64,000 nucleotides of DNA from Cristatella mucedo. Its lineage: Eukaryota; Bryozoa; Phylactolaemata; Cristatellidae. The DNA lies in assembly GCA_009760855.2 (NCBI GenBank), contig WPIO01000027.1, positions 3,032,501 through 3,096,500 on the forward strand. The letters are read 5' to 3'. Each line of letters opens with the position of its first letter. Position 1 is the first letter of the stretch. The notes beneath the pieces are model-generated. The model saw nothing but the letters and a program-made list of their open reading frames with translations, had not been told where the DNA came from and ran no database searches. Positions 58,925-64,000 of the stretch are shown here, piece by piece. Made by a program: the position numbers and the translations under genes.

Positions 58925-60645
58925 AGCTAGCGATATGGTAATTAATATGTCATTAGCCTCAGGTCGTGTCCCAGCACCTTTCAAAAAAAGTATGTAGGCT
59001 TTAGTCAGGCCACTTCTCAAGAAAGCGAAACTAAACCAAGAGAACTTGAGCAACTACCACCCAGTATCCCTTCTACTATTCTTATCAAAGACACTGGAAC
59101 GAGTCGTGGCGGACCAGCTGAACTCATATGTTAAAACTTCAAACCTTGCTAGTAAGTTCCAGTCTGGCTTTAGAGCTAATCACTCAAGAGAATCAGCATT
59201 GCTTAGGGTGTACAGCGACCTACTTAGGAATGCAGACATAGGTAGAGTGTCTCTCCTTGTTTTGATCGATCTTTCGGCAGCTTTTGATACTATCGATCAC
59301 AAAGTTTTTCTAGAGTGTCTTACATCTCACCTGGGCATCATTGGCACTGCTCTGCAAGGGTTCAGGTCCTATCTCAGTGGCAGACTCCAGAGTATTGACG
59401 TGAATGGACAAAGATCATCCGAGGTACCTCTCAAATATGGGATACCTCAGGGCTCCGTGCTAGGTCCGGTTCTTTTCACGGTTTATACTCTCCCCCTTGC
59501 TGATGTGATTGCCAATCACAATCTAGGCTTTCACTTCTATGCGGATGACACTCAGTTGTACCTATGCTTTGATCCCTCCCAGCCTTTGAGCATCTCGAAT
59601 TCTCTCAACTCACTTGCTGCATGTGTTGATGACATCTGCACATGGATGGTAGCAAATTTTCTAAAACTAAACGATGATAAAACTAACTTACTAGTTATGG
59701 GCAAACCCAGTGTGCTTCAGAAATTGGAATGGCTGACGCGCAAAATTGGCTCTGCCAGCATGTCTTCTGTTGAATCAGCTCGAAATCTTGGTGTCATGTT
59801 ACAATGTGACCTCTCTTTAGACGACCATATCAGCTCCACAATCAAGTCTGCCTATTTTCAGCTACACAACATTGCAAAACTTCGGGCTTGTTTAGATAAG
59901 GATACCACGTGTAAGTTGGTCCATGCATTTGTGACATCCCATCTTGACTTTTATAACTCACTGCTTGCTGGCCTACCGGCATGTGCAATCGGGCGACTAC
60001 AGCTAGTGCAAAACTCTGCAGCTAGGCTCGTCTGTCGTGAGCGTCGCAGTTGCCACATCACACCACTTCTCGCCGACCTGCACTGGCTCCCAGTAAAGCA
60101 ACGAATCGACTTCAAGGTTTTGCCGCTCACTTTTCGGTTACTTCATTCTTTGGCTCCAGTCTATCTCTCAGATCTATTCCCCCACCAGGCCAAGCATCAT
60201 ACCACCCGCTTTTCGGAATCCAACAGTCTACCAATACCTCGTACAAACCTCAAATCCTTTGGAGACGGTGCATTTGGTTTGTATGCTCTTAATGCCTGGA
60301 ACTCCCTCCCGACTTGCATCACAACATTCGCTGACTAGACCACATTTAAAAAGAAATTAAAAACACCAATCTAGGACAGCATTTAGTGGTTCCTTGTGAC
60401 TCGTTCTTGATGTGCTTATGCGTGCTGACACTGTTGTTTGCTGCCACTAACCACACTTGCATGCTGACCCTGTGCAATTCAGCCCTAACCATGTTATTCA
60501 TGTTGTTTATCAAGCATGATATTACTCACCAGTCAATCGTGTTTCCCTTAGCAGAAAATGTAAAGCGTCTAGAAAGTGATTAAGTTCTCAGAGGGCGCTC
60601 TATCACGTGCATTATTATTATTATTGTTACTATTATTATTATTAT
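58925..60645 (+). mobile_element. LINE-A: most intact copy, 5'-truncated
   Basis: Coding from NMSLASGRVPAPFKKS, one stop, then an open frame of 430 codons (59046-60338). Blocks: NYHPVSLLLFLSKTLERVV, motif [18 protein letters not shown], motif B YGIPQGSVLGPVLF, motif C HFYADDTQLYLCF, NFLKLNDDKTNLLVMGKPS, then the C-terminal part to ITTFAD. Only a TTG to TAG change (60336-60338) and one at 60371 break the end. The catalytic YADD and motif B are intact. Ends with the terminal stem and ATT repeats. CR1/L2/Jockey group; the endonuclease half is missing. Confidence 0.92.
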
Positions 60646-60889
60646 GGTCAGACAGCCAAGCACTGCGGTAAGCGACAGATGATAAACCTGGACTGGGATC
60701 AAACGAGACGAGATAACTAAACGATTAGCACTCAGGGATAGCCTCTGGACAATGTCGGCTTCACCCTTCCTCATGCACCCGCGACTGCCTTAAGCCTGCC
60801 GGTCAGAAATCGGTCTTTGCAGAATTTTTGCGAAACTTCCTTAGACCTCTTAGACCATTAATGTCTATTCACTTAGCAGCATGCTGCCT

Positions 60890-61775
60890 TAAGCTTTCGC
60901 GCCGGAAGTCGCTCTGGCTATCAGCGTGAGCAGCAGAAAACTCTCCCACGCAACGCCAGCTACTTATGTCCCTTGCGACGTTTAGGTGTTTACAGACGGA
61001 GGCAGACGCAAAGCGGTAGATTACTGCTGTCTGTCCGTACGTCGGGTTAGACTTTGGCTGCCGAGGCGCAGCCGACAGGCACCCTCTCTGAGAGAAGCCG
61101 CCACAATCCGCCACGCGTCGGTACCTACGCGTCGCCTCTGCCAGCCCCGTACTTTCGAGCGACAGCAGCGGCAGGCCAGCGTTCGCAGAGCTCGTTACGT
61201 AGCCGTCGCAATCTGAGCTGCCCAACTTGGGATCGCTTGAGCGACCGCCTGCTCACCGGGGGGGGGGGGCGGAGGACGAGATTTGCGGTGGCGCTGCTGT
61301 TGAGCTTGCTAAAAACAAGCTATTCAGCTAGGCTTGAGCCCGAGCCGATCTCAGTAGCTTCGTCCGCTACGGCGGGGGACCGCGAATCCGCAACACGAAA
61401 TCGCAACACGAATCCGAACACGCGTCCGCGAATGGGCAGCAGCAGCCTACGCGCAGCCGGGCGGAGGCGGTATTATTCGAGACGCCCCGCCTACTTCGCC
61501 GGGTCGCAGCTTCTCCGGGTACGTGCGTGCGCATCTCGAGCTGAAATAGCGTCCGTCGCCTCCGTCGCGAGGCCCCGTCTTGCAAGCTAACCGGTTCCCA
61601 AGTCGTCGGCGAGCTGCCTCGGCGGGTCAGGGCGAGCTCGCCTCGGTCGGCCAGCGCGTCGATCTGGGAGCACCAGCACCAGCACCAGCAGCGGCGGCGG
61701 CGGCGGCAGCAGCTCGAGGCTCGCGATTCCTCGCCGCTCACTTGGCCGGCAAGCTCGCGGCGGCGCCCTCGACGA
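60890..61775 (+). promoter_or_regulatory. CpG-rich promoter and 5' leader of the G-alpha gene
   Basis: CpG-rich stretch starting after the LINE and continuing past exon 1 to about 62560. An ETS-type CCGGAAGT lies at 60902-60909. A G12 run is at 61258-61269. No TATA box is seen. The transcription start is not resolved. Confidence 0.5.
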
Positions 61776-61893
61776 ATGGGCTGCGGCGCGAGTAGCGAGG
61801 ACCGCGAGGCCCAGGAGAGGTCCAAGCAGCTGGACAAACTCATACGCCTCGATGGCGAGAAGGCGGCTCGAGAGGTCAAGCTCCTGCTGCTCG
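61776..61893 (+). CDS. GNAI: Exon 1 of a Gi-class G-protein alpha subunit (rest off window)
   Basis: ATG at 61776 opens 39 codons plus one base, then donor GTGAGT at 61894. The 118-nt coding length and phase-1 end match the conserved first exon of animal Gi/Go/transducin genes. The protein begins [17 protein letters not shown] (N-myristoyl Gly2 and palmitoyl Cys3 sites) and ends [14 protein letters not shown], the helix leading into the P-loop; the [10 protein letters not shown] part is as in Gi alpha rather than Go. The next exon should start by completing Gly40 and give GESGKS; nothing like it is visible up to 64000, so intron 1 is over 2.1 kb. The product couples seven-helix receptors to adenylyl cyclase inhibition at the inner plasma membrane. 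Subtype within Gi/o/t is not certain from one exon. Confidence 0.88.
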
Positions 61894-61900
61894 GTGAGTG

Positions 61901-61942
<42 letters not shown>
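61901..61942 (+). repeat. (GCC)n run 7 bp after the G-alpha exon 1 donor
   Basis: About 14 GCC triplets begin immediately after the GTGAGTG donor. It lies in intron 1, not in the coding part. Confidence 0.95.
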
Positions 61943-64000
61943 CAGCAGCCGCCTCGAACCGCGAAACTGCACTGCGCGAGGCGACCGGCCCCGCCCGGCG
62001 GGTAGGCCAGGGTGTGGCGGGCGACTGAGGCAGCGCCTTCGCCGGGCCCGATCCGCAAATGCGCCGCCCGCGCTGCGCCCCTCCTCTCGTCGGCGGACGC
62101 GCCTGCAGCCGCGGCGGCTGCTGGCGGCGACGCGGCTCTACCTGGGCGGAGCGGCCATCGACCGCAGGCAGCTCGGCTAGGCGACAGACCGGCTTCCAGC
62201 CGCCGCCGCCGCCGCCGCCCGGCCGCTCGGCCGTTGCCCCACGCGGAACGAGCGCCCTACTAATCGCGACCCGTTTCTTATCTCGCACGAATCCGACTCG
62301 GCGACTACGCGATGCCACCGACCAGCCTCACGGCCGGCTGGCCTGTAAAAGGGGAGGGGCTGCGTCGGCGACATTCTGGAAGAGCCTCGCACGAGTCGCT
62401 CGCTCGCTCGAAAAGAGCGCATCCTCACACGCCACGCCGCGGCAGCTGCCGCCGGACTGGGAAAGTGGCACTCGTCCCTGCCACTGCCGTGGCCACCCAG
62501 CTGTAGGGACGATGCCCAGCCGAATCGCCTGAGGAACGAATCAAAGGCGATGCTTGTCGCCAAGCCGCGATTCCCTCGTTCCTCCCCCGAAAGAATGTAA
62601 GCCCGGCAGCTCGGTGCCTGCAACAAAGCCAAGGCGGCAGCTGCCCCGGTGGCATTATTTTCACCACTCCGAGTCTGGTCTTTTGCATGGGGCTGAATGT
62701 AGGAGACCTGTTCAGTGGGATCTTTTAATGGCATGTTTCGCCATAGGCTTTGGACTTGGAAGCTTCTGGTATTTTGGGTTTGCTTGCTAGTGAGTATGCC
62801 TGCCTGTGCGACAGCCAGTTCAGCATGTCTCAGCTTGTAACTGCATTCAGCCATGAGTGATCGTTTTCCATAGAGCACTGTACGCCTCGTAGCTACATCG
62901 GATGCGACTTGCTGTCAGTGGTCTTAAAATCGCAGGCAACAAAGTAGCAGCCATATGTGCACTGGTGAGTCCGAAGAAGGACGGTGTATGTTGTAACACG
63001 CATGAACGAAGTATGCACATAAAGCTGAGTTGTACCGGAGGTGCAAGATTCGGCACCAAGTGAAACTATATCCTCGCTGCCGAAGAATTATGGCGGCAGT
63101 GACTTGACAGGGTGGAGGAGTGGGGTCAGCAGGCATGTGCATGCAAGAATGCTCCATATCAGAATGCTTACTTGTCATGAGAGGCAGCAAACCCATTATT
63201 TACAGCAGCAAAGCTGACTCAATCTACAAAGGCTGGAGAGGGCGATAGTGCAGCTATACACAGTGACCACATTTTGAGATCCCTAATTTGACCACTTCGA
63301 CAGTCCTGGGCTGACCACAGATGGGACCACTCCAGCAGGCCATTCATCCATCCCATGCAGCCCTGCTCCTCAGGACATTTGATTGGTGGAGCCCAGAAGG
63401 ATGGGGGGAGGGCAGCTTTTGGGGTGCTTCCCTTCGGTGCTTGAGCCCAGTCTTCATCTCGCGGAAACCAGTGAAGTAAGTGCATTCTAATGCCGTCGAA
63501 CGAAACCTCAGTGAAAACTGTGAGAAAGCTGTCAGAAATCGCTTTCATTAGAGCGCACTGCCAGCTCACCTCGAGAAAGCTAGATGGCCGTGCAGTAAGC
63601 TAGAGAAATATCTGCTGTCTATCATGCCCTGTAAAATAGCCTGCATTTTTCGAAGTCTTCCGGAGCTGCCACTGGCAAGAGATTAGTGTCCAGATTGCTG
63701 TGCTACGTTTGATGAAAAATTCGGTCACGGTGGCCATGACTGCCTCATGCAGACTATTATGGCAGCCCTTTCAATTGTCATGCTGAGTAGAACTGCCAGG
63801 GCTCTGCTTTCATGGGGGCAAAGAACACTTCTCACGTAGAAGTGTGATCCTGAAACTTTGTACTGTGTGGCCCAATGGCTGTGCAGCAGTTGCCTTGCAA
63901 CCAAATGAGTAAATCGTCCGTCAAAGGCCGAACACGGGTTTGTGAGCTGCTGTTACTGTTACCATAGGGATGTGGCAGTGGGCTGGCATACCTTTCTGGT
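61943..64000. other. G-alpha intron 1
   Basis: CpG-rich to about 62560, then ordinary DNA. No GESGKS-encoding exon 2 was found, and the frames at 62177-62878 and 63219-63569 on the minus strand resemble nothing known to me. Confidence 0.55.

Noticed and set aside
63219-63569. 116-codon minus-strand frame in the G-alpha intron
   Set aside because: No recognised domain or splice support; may be chance.

Overview
The window is genomic DNA from an animal, almost certainly an invertebrate. Coding sequence is split into short exons with GT/AG splice sites, CpG-rich promoter islands sit over the two gene starts, and long microsatellites are common. The introns are full of non-LTR retrotransposon (LINE) pieces, tRNA-derived SINEs and an hAT-type DNA transposon. 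No bacterial-style operon, CRISPR array or free-standing RNA gene is visible. I cannot fix the phylum; a sponge or a lophotrochozoan would both fit.

The main occupant is one large minus-strand gene. It starts with a signal-peptide exon at 52050 and runs leftward to the last exon I can see at 6416, then leaves the window. I reconstruct 26 coding exons whose phases agree across all 25 introns, giving about 1,780 residues of an extracellular protein with an open C-terminus. The order is: signal peptide, one EGF-like domain and one cadherin-like domain (exon 2), an acidic/Ser-rich linker with an Arg-Gln-Lys-Arg convertase site (exon 3), seven divergent tandem repeats of 160-185 residues (exons 4-20), a separate module (exons 21-22), an F5/8 type C (discoidin) domain (exons 23-25), and the start of a cysteine-containing tail (exon 26). 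I know no named family with this architecture. It is the best candidate here for an undescribed system: a long, N-glycosylated, possibly proteolytically cut adhesion or matrix protein.

The second gene is on the plus strand: exon 1 of a Gi-class heterotrimeric G-protein alpha subunit (61776-61893), with the canonical 118-nt coding length and splice phase. The rest lies beyond the right edge. The two genes are head-to-head, with starts about 9.7 kb apart.

Layout: 1-6400, LINE copies, a SINE and an AT microsatellite; 6416-8415, C-terminal exons with the discoidin domain; 8.9-14.5 kb, nested LINE/SINE debris, exon 21 and a decayed exon copy; 18.0-28.1 kb, repeat units 7 to 5; 28-34.9 kb, hAT element and a LINE; 34.9-43.4 kb, repeat units 4 to 1 and the linker; 44-50 kb, LINEs, a GC-rich patch with promoter-like motifs and a nearly 1-kb CT/CTGT microsatellite; 50.5-53.9 kb, exons 2 and 1 in a CpG island; 54-60.6 kb, intergenic with a near-intact LINE; 60.9-62.5 kb, CpG island and the G-alpha first exon.
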